Assembly: GCA_900104855.1 (NCBI GenBank)
Contig: FNSS01000001.1
Span: 7,511,001 to 7,575,000 of the forward strand
Length of the DNA: 64,000 nucleotides
Reading direction: 5' to 3'
Origin: Rhizobiales bacterium GAS188
GTDB lineage: Bacteria; Pseudomonadota; Alphaproteobacteria; Rhizobiales; Beijerinckiaceae
Shown here: in pieces, positions 36,535 to 45,212 of the stretch
How positions within the stretch are numbered: the first letter of the stretch is position 1
Layout of the letters: every line of letters starts with the position of its first letter
Made by a program: the position numbers and the translations under genes
The notes under the pieces: generated by a model
Databases searched by the model: none
What the model was told of the DNA's origin: nothing
The model's input: only the letters and a program-made list of their open reading frames with translations

Positions 36535-38068
36535 GGCCGATGGTGTTGAAAAACTCCGCTTGAGACGATGCATGCATCCTGATTCAATCCTCGTACGGAG
36601 CGGGGACTGGGTCGATGATGGGGCCGAGGCATGTCGAACAAGCTGCTTTGTTCTACAATTTTTCACTCGAGAACCACGTTCCACAACACCACTTGTTGAG
36701 AGCGGTCGATCGCTTTGTCCAGCTCGACGGCCTGCGCCTTCAGCTTGCGCCATTTTACAGTGAGACGGGACGGCCATCGATCGACCCGGAACTGATGTTA
36801 CGGATGCTCATCGTCGGCTACTGCGTCGGCATCCGGTCTGAGCGACGCTTGTGCGAGGAAGTGCACCTCAATCTTGCGTATCGCTGGTTTTGCCGCCTCG
36901 GGCTCGATGGCGATGTGCCGGACCACTCGACCTTCTCAAAGAATCGGCATGGCCGCTTCCGCGACAGCGACCTGCTGCGCCATCTCTTCGAGGCAACGGT
37001 AAAGCGCTGCATGGCAGAAGGACTAATCGGGGGCGACGGCTTTGCCGTCGATGCGAGCCTCATTCGTGCCGAAGCCAATCGTCAGCACTTTCGAAGCGGC
37101 GACGAAGGTCTGTCGCCCAATCTATCGAGCCGGGCGGTCGACGAGTATCTCGCTGTCCTCGACGATGCTGCCTTCGGTGCGGCCACGTCGGTCGTGCCTT
37201 CGCGCATCTCTCCGGTCGATCCGGCCGCGCGCTACACGTCGGCGCACGGCGGACAGGCGCAGTTCTGCTACGCCACCAACTATCTCATCGACGTGAAGAA
37301 CGCCGTCATTGTCGATGTTGAGGCGACCACGGCAGTTCGTCAGGCGGAGATCACGGCGGCCAAGCGGATGATCGAGCGCGTCCACGATGATCTTGGCCTT
37401 TGGCCGCGCAAGCTGATTGCAGACACGAGCTACGGCTTAGCCGAGATGCTGGCATGGCTAGTCCACGAGTGCGACATCGAGCCCCACATCCCGGTGTTCG
37501 ACAAGTCAAACCGAAGCGACGGCACCTTCTCGCGCGCCGACTTCACCTATGACACGAAGGCCGACATCTACATCTGTCCGGCCGGCAAGCGTCTGCTACG
37601 TCACCGGCGCCGGCACGATGGCGATCCGGACAAACCGCATGCCGATGGCTTCTTCCGTTATCGCGCGTCCAAGTTCGACTGCAATGTATGTTCGCTCAAG
37701 CCACGGTGCTGTCCTGATGCCGAAGCGCGCAAGGTGCCACGCTCGATCCATGAAGGCGCCCGGAACTTCGCTCGAGCTATCGCCGAAGAAACCGAATGGC
37801 TGACATCACGACGCGAGCGCAAGAAGGTCGAGATGCTGTTCGCGCACCTCAAACGCATCTTGCGACTCGACCGGCTGCGATTACGGGGGCCATGCGGCAC
37901 CCGCGATGAGTTCCACTTAGCAGCCGCGGCGCAGAATCTTCGCAAGCTCGCCAAGCTCATCCCCACGCCGATGCTCCCGGTCGCCATCTGACCGAATGCT
38001 CCTTGCGCAAAAAGCCCCCCAGCAAGGGCCGAGGCGGTCGGCAGTCGAGTTTTTCAACACTATCGGCC
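36535..38068 (+). mobile_element. IS1182-type insertion sequence, complete
   Basis: A 1534-bp element with 22-bp terminal inverted repeats (36535-36556 and 38047-38068) differing at one base, both ending in the TGTTGAAAAACTC core. One intact transposase gene lies inside. No clear target duplication is visible; palindromic targets are common in this group. Confidence 0.85.
36615..37991 (+). CDS. IS1182-family DDE transposase
   Basis: A 458-residue transposase of the IS1182 group: N-terminal domain (YSETGRPSIDPELMLRMLIVGYCVGI, YRWFCRLGLDGDVPDHSTFSKNR), DDE catalytic region (GGDGFAVDAS, LIADTSYG, later Glu in the VEMLFAHLKR helix) and a Cys-rich insert (CNVCSLKPRCC). Full length and uninterrupted, so transposition is possible. 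Confidence 0.9.
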   Translation: MMGPRHVEQAALFYNFSLENHVPQHHLLRAVDRFVQLDGLRLQLAPFYSETGRPSIDPELMLRMLIVGYCVGIRSERRLCEEVHLNLAYRWFCRLGLDGDVPDHSTFSKNRHGRFRDSDLLRHLFEATVKRCMAEGLIGGDGFAVDASLIRAEANRQHFRSGDEGLSPNLSSRAVDEYLAVLDDAAFGAATSVVPSRISPVDPAARYTSAHGGQAQFCYATNYLIDVKNAVIVDVEATTAVRQAEITAAKRMIERVHDDLGLWPRKLIADTSYGLAEMLAWLVHECDIEPHIPVFDKSNRSDGTFSRADFTYDTKADIYICPAGKRLLRHRRRHDGDPDKPHADGFFRYRASKFDCNVCSLKPRCCPDAEARKVPRSIHEGARNFARAIAEETEWLTSRRERKKVEMLFAHLKRILRLDRLRLRGPCGTRDEFHLAAAAQNLRKLAKLIPTPMLPVAI

Positions 38069-38530
38069 AGCTTTGGTCATTCAGATTCGCGCCAAAGATA
38101 ACCAGTCGTGGCACGAACACACCGTGCAACGTGGATTGACTGCTACGGGGATAGGGTCGCCCACCGAAGCCGCTCACCATGCGCAATGAGGAGGTGGTGA
38201 CGTTTGTAGCCTAGTCCGATGGCTCACGAACATTCGTTCGCGAGGATCCCGGCGCAGCCGAGACCCTCGCGAAGGCGAAGAAGGGCGCATGGGCGGGAGC
38301 GTAAGCGGAGATCACTCGCCAGGCCCCGAGACCGGTTAAGAGGGCAGCCGCAGGAGCGACAGCATAGCGCCGCCGCAGGCGGAAAAGCGGGACCGACTGC
38401 CCCCGGCGAGGGGCTCAATACCTCTTGCGCGAGGGATCGAAGCCGAACGGCCGAGACGCGCAGCGGCTCGGTTCACGAGAGCCCGGCCCGGCGAAGCCGG
38501 GCGCGCCAATTTATGGCGGACACCGGTGGT
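38069..38530. other. Non-coding GC-rich region with structured repeats
   Basis: No gene recognised. The segment 38260-38515 contains stems such as CCGAG/CTCGG and GCCCGGC/GCCGGGC around 38450-38510, in the same style as the hairpin-rich intergenic blocks at 44.1, 45.7 and 47.2 kb. Long open frames on the forward strand here are composition artefacts. Confidence 0.4.
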
Positions 38531-38749
38531 CTATCCAAACGACCAATCGCTTGCGCCGAACAGGTGGACGATCGTTCCCGCGCTCGACCAGAGATCGGGA
38601 ACCACCTCCGTGATGCCGTCGCGACTGACGATAAAGGCCAGGACGCTGATGAGCACCATCAACGCGGTGAGCACGATCCTCAGGTTGCGAGTCCGCGCGT
38701 CGCTCTCGGTGTCGGAATGGCGGCTATTACGGTGGTTGTCTCTGTTCAT
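38531..38749 (-). CDS. Small single-pass membrane protein
   Basis: A 72-residue protein with a charged N-terminus, one transmembrane helix (NLRIVLTALMVLISVLAFIV, about residues 22-41) and a short tail. Its ATG overlaps the SRAP stop (ATGA at 38746-38749), so it is translationally coupled to that gene. No family recognised. Confidence 0.6.
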   Translation of the reverse strand: MNRDNHRNSRHSDTESDARTRNLRIVLTALMVLISVLAFIVSRDGITEVVPDLWSSAGTIVHLFGASDWSFG

Positions 38750-39418
38750 GCGGCCTTGAGCGGTTCGATGAGCGTCGGATCGTCGCCGGGCTGGCGCGAA
38801 CTGTTCACGCGGCGCGAGACGGGCCAGGCGCGGAGGGAACCGGCGGCGGCTGGCACGAGCATATCCGTCCCGCCCTCGCCGGAGAGCCACGGATCGATCC
38901 GGTCGGCCGGCAGAAAGACCGGCATGCGGTCATGGATCTCGCTCATGAAGGGGTTCGCCTCGGTCACGATCAGGGTGGCGGAGCGGATCACATCACCGCT
39001 CGCACGGTCTTTCCACGTGTCCCACAGGCCCGCGACCGACAGCACTCCGCCATCCGCAGCCGATATGAAGAAGGGTTGCTTGCCGTCCTCCATCTGCCGC
39101 GATTCGTAGAAACCCGACATTGGGATAATGCAGCGGCGTTTCCTGAAAGCATCGCGGTACATCGGCTTCGTCGCCACGGTCTGATCGCGCGTTGAAGGTC
39201 GCCGGCAGTTCCTTCAGCGACTTCGACCACCAGTACGGCACGAGACCCCACCGCGCGCGGACGAAGGCCATTCCCCCGTCTTCGGCCAAAGCGATGGTGT
39301 CGATCGTGTCCGTGGGGCAGACGTTGTAGCGCGCCTCGATGTTCTGCGGCGGAAATGTCAGGCGATAGAGCCGGACAAGCTGCTCCCACGTGTAGGCCTG
39401 CGTGAAACGTCCGCACAT
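38746..39418 (-). pseudogene. SRAP gene with internal frameshift
   Basis: The first frame starts MCGRFTQAYTWEQL with Cys2 and runs to the active-site Asn in TFNARSD. The second carries RRCIIPMSGFYES (Glu present), AGLWDTW and the His in IHDRMPVF. They meet at about 39183, where a two-base deletion (or one-base insertion) breaks the frame. All catalytic residues are otherwise present, so this is a recent mutation or a sequencing error. A perfect LexA box precedes the start. Confidence 0.8.
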
Positions 39419-39479
39419 GCCCGCTCTCTAGAGTCAGTCGAGCGAAGCGGCAAGCCGGGTTGACTCTTTTTCGTGATAC

Positions 39480-39494
39480 GAACAAAATAAGAAC
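39480..39494. promoter_or_regulatory. LexA box (GAAC-N7-GAAC)
   Basis: A perfect alphaproteobacterial SOS box 62 bp upstream of the SRAP start on the reverse strand and 61 bp upstream of the small-gene operon on the forward strand; it may serve both directions. Confidence 0.85.
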
Positions 39495-39554
39495 ATGCGG
39501 GGCTGAGGCGCGACTACGATCGCCCCTGCCCGCTCACGAATTCAGGAGCGACCG

Positions 39555-39920
39555 ATGCAAAACCGGTTGGTGGAACTGGCCGAGATTACGCGCTCCGGCC
39601 AGCGCAAGGTGACGCGCGCCGAACTCGCGGATGCCATCGTCGAGCATTACGCCGGCGACGCGATCGCCGCGGCTGTCGGACTTATCAAGATCTATCTGCC
39701 CCTCATGGCCGAGCTGCGTGAGGTCACAGGCCGCCATAGCCCCGCGCGCGAGGCCCAGCTCTGCCCCGAGGCGCTCGCCGAGGCGATCATCCGCGAGGAG
39801 TGCGACGGCGACCCGCGTAAGGCCGTGATCTCGATGCTCGGCATGAACCTCGCCGTCACCGGGGAGTTGCGGCAGCTGACAGGGAAGCGCCCCTATGAGC
39901 GGTCCGGCGTCGTCCATTGA
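39555..39920 (+). CDS. Uncharacterised small helical protein
   Basis: A 121-residue, mostly helical protein with two similar segments (ADAIVEHYAGDAIAAAVGLI and AEAIIREECDGDPRKAVISM), suggesting an internal duplication. CAGGAG precedes the ATG. First of a three-gene overlapping operon, divergent from the SRAP gene across a LexA box. No function recognised. Confidence 0.65.
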   Translation: MQNRLVELAEITRSGQRKVTRAELADAIVEHYAGDAIAAAVGLIKIYLPLMAELREVTGRHSPAREAQLCPEALAEAIIREECDGDPRKAVISMLGMNLAVTGELRQLTGKRPYERSGVVH

Positions 39921-40125
39921 TCGCGCGGACAATCCGGAATCAGTTGATCCTCTGGACGCGTCCGTCAATGCTGCAATCGAGGCCTGCGACGGAGATCCGC
40001 GCGCGACCGTGCGAGCGCTCATCCTGGCGAACGCCTTCCTCGAGGAGGAGCTCGAGCGCACCCGCGCAATGCTCTCACGCGGCTATGTGCGTGGCCGTGC
40101 CGGGCGATCGCGGGGCGCGCCATGA
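39895..40125 (+). CDS. Uncharacterised small protein, same operon
   Basis: A 76-residue protein that repeats the motif of the preceding gene (AIEACDGDPRATVRALILAN), then a short coiled helix (FLEEELERTRAMLSRGY) and a basic tail. Overlaps its neighbours by 26 and 4 bp. Probably works with the upstream product; function unknown. Confidence 0.6.
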   Translation: MSGPASSIDRADNPESVDPLDASVNAAIEACDGDPRATVRALILANAFLEEELERTRAMLSRGYVRGRAGRSRGAP

Positions 40126-40385
40126 TCGAGACCCTCGGCCAGGCGCGCGAATATGGCTGGAAGATCACCGTTCGCTGCGTTCACGGCCGCGAGGATCACG
40201 CCGGCAAATCGGCACGCGAGTGCTATCACCGTTACGAGCTCGACCTCGAGACCCTTCTCTGGACGCGAGGTGCCAGGTTTCCGCTGTCGCAGCTCAGTGG
40301 CGTCATGAAGTGTCCGCGATGCGGCTCGCGCCGCGTGGCGCTCATGTTCGACATCCCGCAAATCCCGAGCGCGCGGCGCGCCTGA
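40122..40385 (+). CDS. Small zinc-ribbon-like protein, same operon
   Basis: An 87-residue protein with a CPRCGSRRV knuckle near its C-terminus; only one CxxC plus a Cys at residue 19 and His residues are present. Starts in an ATGA overlap with the previous gene. May bind nucleic acid; no family assigned. Confidence 0.6.
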   Translation: MIETLGQAREYGWKITVRCVHGREDHAGKSARECYHRYELDLETLLWTRGARFPLSQLSGVMKCPRCGSRRVALMFDIPQIPSARRA

Positions 40386-40467
40386 CTCTCGATCATCGCA
40401 ATCTTGTCGCGATGGGTTCGCATTCCCACTCTAACCAGAGACCGGGGTGCCGGTAAGGAGGAGCGCA

Positions 40468-40692
40468 ATGGCTTTCCGAACGGAAGTCACTCTCGACGAG
40501 CTGCTGGCCGAGCCGATGGTGAAGCTGCTTATGCGAAAGGACGGCGTCTCGATCGGCGAAGCCCGGGCTCTCTATAATCGCGTTCGGCCGGGGCTGACAC
40601 TCGCTCAGCAAGAAAGATCGGGGGCGGTTGCCTCGCCCTGTATCGCCCCTTGGGCGGGATGCCGCCCGGATCAAATCTCGCCCTGCCTGTGA
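40468..40692 (+). CDS. Small uncharacterised protein
   Basis: Seventy-four residues starting MAFRTEVTLDELLAEPMVKLLM behind AAGGAGG. The last 20 residues look non-native and overlap sequence downstream of the ligase gene on the other strand, so the gene may be cut at its 3' end. Function unknown. Confidence 0.45.
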   Translation: MAFRTEVTLDELLAEPMVKLLMRKDGVSIGEARALYNRVRPGLTLAQQERSGAVASPCIAPWAGCRPDQISPCL

Positions 40693-41232
40693 CTTCCTTC
40701 TTGTGGCGGCCGAGGATCACGGCCGCTCGATCGTGACCTCGCGCGGGGGGTTTGTCCTCCCGGAGCCCTTGGTAGACTGCCTGGCGCACGAGGCCATCCG
40801 CGGTCCAGGTGAGAAATGTCACCTCGACCACGAGCTTCGGCCGGACCCAATGGACCCGGCTCAATTCGAGGGGTGAGCCGAACCGGCTTTCGCGCGGCGG
40901 CGGCCTGGCGAGCGGCATGCGCTTGACCGCGAGAGGGTTCAGACGCCGGCGGAGATCCGCGAGCTCGCGTTCCGTCATTCCCGTACCGGCCCGGCCGGCA
41001 TAGGTGAGCTCAGCGTCCGCCGTGTAGTAGCCGAGCAGCAGCGACCCAAGATGGGGACGCCTGCCTTCGGGATCGGTCCAGCCGATGACGATGAATTCCT
41101 GGCGGTTGAGGCACTTCGTCTTGACCCAAATCCCCCGGTTCCCTGGCGCATAGGGCTTATCTGTTTGCTTCGAGACCAGCCCTTCCGCGCGCAGCTCGCA
41201 GGCTTTGCGGAGGATCTGAGGCCCCTCCCCTT

Positions 41233-42826
41233 GTATGAGGGGCGGTTTGTCAAGAGGTGTTTTTGGCACCGGCGGTGGGATGCCGGAGCCGATCGACCGC
41301 CAAGAGTCAGGCGGCTGCGGCCTGCGCTGCGGCTGGATGTTTGCGGCCTGTGAACGGCGAAACGTGATCCTGGACTGGGCTGTGTGCGAGATATGCGGCA
41401 ACACCGCATCACCTTGTATCCGGTCGGGCGCGATAGCCCGGTGCCCTAGTCTTTCATACACGGGTGAAGGCGAAGCCCAGAAGAGACGGGACCCATCTGC
41501 TAAGCGGCATAGGATAGCGCCAGCCCCAGGGGAGGCACGGTCACACGTCTGTCCTTGGCTCACGTCGGCCGTCATCTTTGGCCGCCGTTCAGCGGCTCAG
41601 GCCCAGCTTGGCGCCGGTGGGCACCAGGCCGGTCTCGAGATAGCGCCACAGGGCAACCACGAGCTTGCGGGCCAAGGCCACGATGGCGATGCGCCGCACC
41701 TTTCCTTTGGCGTCGCCCACCCGCTCACGAAACCAACGGCTCAGCTCGCTGTCTGGCTGATGGCGCAGCCACAGCCAGGAGAGCTCGATGGCGAGCTCGC
41801 GGGCCCGGCGGTTGCCGGCTTTGCTGATGCCCTGATCATGCCGACTGGCGCCGCTGTCATAGGGCGTTCCGGTCAATCCGAAATAGCTGCCGACCTGGCG
41901 GCGATTGTCGAAGGAACGATAGAAGGCCTCGTTGACCAGCCCTTGGCTGCCGACCGGGCCGATGCTCTTGAGCCGCGCCAGGCGCACGCTCTTCTCCTCG
42001 GCCGAGCCCGCAACGGCATAAGAGCGCTCGGCTCGGCTCTCGGCCTCCACTGCGGCCAGCTGCTGCTGCACCAGGCACAGCCGCTGATGCTCGCGCACGA
42101 TCTCCTCCTTGAGCTTAGGCGGCAATGGATGCCCATCGCCGGTGCACAGCTTCGCAAGCTTATCGATGAAGCCAGACTTGAGCGGCATGACATCACGGAT
42201 GCCTTGGGTGTGCAGCAGCCCCTTGAGGCGATTGGTGTGGGCCGTGCGCTCATCGAGCAGGTATTTGCGTTCCCGGTTGCGACGCTTGCGGTCCTCGTCC
42301 TCGACCGTCGGCACACGCAGTACGCTGCACACCCGCGGTTCGCCACGCAGATAAGCCAGCAGCGTCCGCATCAGGTGATCGAGGTCGATCCGGTCGGTCT
42401 TGGCCCGCCGCGCCCGCCGGCTCACCTGGATGCTCGCCGGATCGATCTCGTGATTGATGACCCCTTGCTCCGTCAGCCAGCGATGCAGCCAGTGGCCGTC
42501 GAAGCCCGCCTCGTAGCACGATATGATGCGCACCGGTTTGCCGCAGCGCGCCGCACGCGACCGGGCCGCCTCCAGTCGCGTCGCCAGCGCCGCCAGGTCG
42601 CCCCCCGCAATCGTGTAGCGGCTCAACTTCGCCGAGCCCGGCAGCATCACCCCGAGCTTCCACTTCGCCTTGCTCAGTTCAAAGGCCACGTGAATCGTGA
42701 CATACTCGTCGTCGGTGGGTGCGTCAGTCCGAACGATCGCCTTCATCTTGATCTCCCGGGTTAGGTGGGTTCTGGAAAGCCAATCCTAACCTCCTGATCA
42801 CCCACCACCCTCATAAGATCTGCCAT
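41233..42826 (-). mobile_element. IS110-type insertion sequence in the ligase gene
   Basis: The borders are deduced from where ligase coding stops and resumes (after GAGCAC at 42827 and before CAAGGGG at about 41236); the exact base is uncertain by a few positions. The element is about 1.6 kb, with one transposase gene, a short 5' flank (about 80 bp) and a long 3' non-coding flank (41237-41588, about 350 bp). No terminal inverted repeats are seen, as is usual for IS110. Confidence 0.8.
41589..42746 (-). CDS. IS110-family transposase (DEDD)
   Basis: A 385-residue IS110 recombinase: N-terminal RuvC-like DEDD domain (CYEAGFDGHWL, AKTDRIDLDHLM) and C-terminal Transposase_20 domain with the catalytic Ser region (SIGPVGSQ, YFGLTGTPYDSG, ISKAGNRRARELAIELSW). 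Intact. Such enzymes use a bridge RNA from a flank of the element to choose target and donor. Confidence 0.9.
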   Translation of the reverse strand: MKAIVRTDAPTDDEYVTIHVAFELSKAKWKLGVMLPGSAKLSRYTIAGGDLAALATRLEAARSRAARCGKPVRIISCYEAGFDGHWLHRWLTEQGVINHEIDPASIQVSRRARRAKTDRIDLDHLMRTLLAYLRGEPRVCSVLRVPTVEDEDRKRRNRERKYLLDERTAHTNRLKGLLHTQGIRDVMPLKSGFIDKLAKLCTGDGHPLPPKLKEEIVREHQRLCLVQQQLAAVEAESRAERSYAVAGSAEEKSVRLARLKSIGPVGSQGLVNEAFYRSFDNRRQVGSYFGLTGTPYDSGASRHDQGISKAGNRRARELAIELSWLWLRHQPDSELSRWFRERVGDAKGKVRRIAIVALARKLVVALWRYLETGLVPTGAKLGLSR

Positions 42827-43326
42827 GTGCTCGCTGTAGCGCAGCCGATCGGCGGCGCCGGCCAGCAGGACCTGCAGCTTCGCCTTGCGCTCGAGCAAGG
42901 GCAGCGGACGCGTGTCGAGCCCGTCAAGGTGAAGCAAATCGAAGAGGAAAAAGACCAGCTCGCCCGAATGGCCTTCGTCGGTCGCCGCCTGCATCTCCGC
43001 GAACGATGTCGTTCCGTCAGGGCGGACCGCGCAGAGCTCGCCGTCCAAATAGGCCCGCTCGGCGGGAAGCTCCGCGAGCGCTTCCGCCGTGGCGCGGTAG
43101 CGATGCGTGCAGTCGAGGCCCTTGCGGGTGAGAAGTCGAACTTGCCCGTGCTCGAAACGCGCATGCAGACGATATCCGTCATATTTGATTTCGTGGATCC
43201 AGCGGTCACCGCTTGGCGCTTCTTGCCGCAGCAGCGCCAATTGCGGCGTGACGAAGCGCGGCAACGGATCGGAAGACGCCGCCTTCGCCGGCGCGCGCCT
43301 TGGCCTCGAGGCCTTCGCGGCCACGG

Positions 43327-43581
43327 TCAGGCCGAGGTGTAGTGCGCGAGATCGTCGGGCACGTCGCCGTAGCGGCCGAGGATCACGGCATCCTGCCATT
43401 CATTGGTCGCGGGATCGCCGGTCTTGGAGAACGCGACCGCCCCCCTCCCCTCGCCGATCATCATCGAGCCCGTGGCCCGCGCCTGGTCGGCGCTTCGCAT
43501 CTCGATCGCCGCCTCGACGATGAAATCGCCGTCGACACCGCGCGAGAAGGGCAGCACGGCGAAAAAGGTGATTGTCGCCAT
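43327..43581 (-). CDS. Small uncharacterised protein upstream of the ligase gene
   Basis: An 84-residue protein (MATITFFAVLPFSRGVDGDFI...DAVILGRYGDVPDDL). It ends 2 bp before the ligase GTG start, so the two were one operon. A related phrase (AVILGRH) occurs beyond the ligase stop near 40705-40722, perhaps a fragment of a second copy. No function known. Confidence 0.6.
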   Translation of the reverse strand: MATITFFAVLPFSRGVDGDFIVEAAIEMRSADQARATGSMMIGEGRGAVAFSKTGDPATNEWQDAVILGRYGDVPDDLAHYTSA

Positions 43582-43709
43582 GAGGGGAGGTTAGCGCTGC
43601 GTCTGCCGTGCTGCCAAGCTGGCGCGTCTGCATCCTTAGCGGTCGGCGGCGCTTCTCGACGAAAGCGCCCCGCCCGGTTGTTCGGGCGGGGCGTTGCTGT
43701 TGGGCCGGC

Positions 43710-44033
43710 TCAGTCGCCATTCGCCTTGCGGCTGCGGGACCAGATGAGGGTGTAGCCTTCGCCGTCCTCGTCGTCGAAGAGGTTGGCGTAGATCGGCGCG
43801 TTGAAGCTCGGATCGTCCAGCTTGACCGAGAGGTAATCGCGGCCTTCGTTGGAGCGCTTCGACCAGGCGGCGCCGATCTCTGCCCGGCCGACATAGACCC
43901 GATGACTGGGGGCGTTGTCGTTGGCCCGGTTGGTCTCGGGGACGATGCGGACACCCTTGGCCTGGACGCTGAGGGTGACGATCTCGCCCTGGAACTCGCT
44001 GCCGGACTTCTTGAAGGAACCGATGTTCGCCAT
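43710..44033 (-). CDS. DUF736 protein
   Basis: A 107-residue DUF736 protein (MANIGSFKKSGSEFQGEI...APIYANLFDDEDGEGYTLIWSR), a family common on alphaproteobacterial ICEs and plasmids and of unknown function. The ATG at 44031-44033 has AAGGAG upstream. A leader similar to the one before the DUF2493 gene lies just upstream. Confidence 0.85.
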   Translation of the reverse strand: MANIGSFKKSGSEFQGEIVTLSVQAKGVRIVPETNRANDNAPSHRVYVGRAEIGAAWSKRSNEGRDYLSVKLDDPSFNAPIYANLFDDEDGEGYTLIWSRSRKANGD

Positions 44034-44600
44034 GTCACTTCTCCTTGCTGTTTTCGAGCCCGCGACCACCGCGGCCTCGATGGTGATCGGGAGGCCGGAG
44101 GCGATCGACGACGCACCCGCTCGCGGGCCGGAGCACAGCGGAGGATGCCGGCGGGAAGACTTTCTTGCCTCGCGAGGAATGGGCGAACCGGGGTCCCCGC
44201 GCGACTTGTCGCGCGGGGTGGCAAGCCCAGGGGAAGAAAGTCGACCCGACGGCGTTGCGGCTCAGGCGATCGAGGCGCAGCCGTCCTTCGGCCAGATCAA
44301 GCCAAGAAGAGGCAAGGTGGCGTCGGGCCTTGAACAGCATCCTCGGGAGGAGACTTGGCGGACATCAATCGGTCCCCACAAGAGGTCGCGCTCTCCAGGC
44401 GAAGAGAGAGAAACCCTGGCGCACGGATAGGCGGCATCACGGACTGACCGATCCGGACACACGACGCCCCGGGAAACGCGTCTCCGTCGGCCTGGAGGGG
44501 TGGGCCAGCCCAAGCGGCGCAAGGGCAGCGCCATTCCCGGTCATGCAGACGTACGATCCCGGTGCCGATATTTCCAGCCGATTGACGATGAGGCGCGGGC
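44034..44600. other. Non-coding block with nested hairpin
   Basis: No gene recognised in 567 bp. The stretch 44158-44242 is a strong nested hairpin. The segment beside DUF736 (44060-44092) matches the leader of the DUF2493 gene. Confidence 0.5.
44158..44242. repeat. Nested inverted repeat (long hairpin)
   Basis: Outer arms GACTTTCTT (44158-44166) and AAGAAAGTC (44234-44242); inner perfect stem CCCCGCGCGAC/GTCGCGCGGGG (44195-44205, 44208-44218) with a TT loop. The same design recurs at 47178-47236 with different stem bases. Preceded by GCGGAGGATG, also shared. Confidence 0.7.
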
Positions 44601-45077
44601 TCACCTGTCCTTGGTCGCCGAGGCCAGAAAAAGCGAGCCCGGGCCAGCCGCAATTCGCCGCTCGACATTCGGTGGGGCAAATGACGTCATGCGCGCCCAG
44701 GCCGTACCGCCGACAAGCACGGCGCCGAGGAGCGCGAAGACCTCGCACCAGCTTTCCGAGGGAACGCCAATGTGCACGAGCCCAGCGGTCGCATGGTAGC
44801 CAGCGACTGCCGCTGGCCCGGCATAAACGAGCGCGATCACGGTACGGATGAGCGGCGTACGGACCGTCGCGAAGACGATCTGCCCGATGGCGAGCGTTGC
44901 GCCACCGGCTAGGACGGCGACAACAATTGCCCCGATCACGCCCCAGCCGTTGTGGTAGGCGGCGCCGGCTGCGGTCACGCCGGCGAAGAATGGGAGCGCG
45001 TAGACGGCGAGCGAGAATAACAGCCAGCAGAAAAATGCAAAGCCGACTGCGCTCAAAACAATGCTGATGATGATCAT
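44601..45077 (-). CDS. Multi-pass membrane protein of unknown function
   Basis: A 158-residue protein with four or five hydrophobic helices (for example IIISIVLSAVGFAFFCWLLF and VIGAIVVAVLAGGATLAIG). The start at 45075-45077 follows GGGGACC. No family named; similar small membrane proteins recur on ICEs of this type. Confidence 0.65.
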   Translation of the reverse strand: MIIISIVLSAVGFAFFCWLLFSLAVYALPFFAGVTAAGAAYHNGWGVIGAIVVAVLAGGATLAIGQIVFATVRTPLIRTVIALVYAGPAAVAGYHATAGLVHIGVPSESWCEVFALLGAVLVGGTAWARMTSFAPPNVERRIAAGPGSLFLASATKDR

Positions 45078-45212
45078 GGTGGTCCCCGTACATGGAGCTG
45101 ACGGTTGCGCCTTCCACCACCACCACGGCGCGGAGGCCAGAATAGCCGATTCCGGCAACCTTTGGAATCCGGTGTTGGTGGGTAGCGTTGCATCGGGCGA
45201 TTCGGCTTGTGC

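Larger units (their letters stand above)
40717..43324 (-). pseudogene. ATP-dependent DNA ligase gene split by an IS110 element
   Basis: A LigD-type ATP-dependent ligase. The 5' part starts at GTG 43322-43324 and carries the nucleotide-binding motif EIKYDGYR (Lys47), DGELCAV and FFLFDLLHLDG, up to LRYSEH. An insertion sequence follows. The 3' part resumes with GEGPQILRKACELRAEGLVSK, then WVKTKC (motif V) and the OB domain to GLREDKPP. There a run of six C (five expected) shifts the frame off the natural ending REVTIERP and its stop at 40717. The gene is disrupted. Confidence 0.85.

Noticed and set aside
38219-39109. A 296-codon forward frame across the SRAP pseudogene
   Set aside because: Its content is Arg/Ser-rich and unrelated to any family, while the reverse strand encodes clear SRAP blocks.
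44262-44534. Short reverse frames in the 44 kb gap
   Set aside because: They overlap hairpins and have no ribosome-binding site or conserved content.
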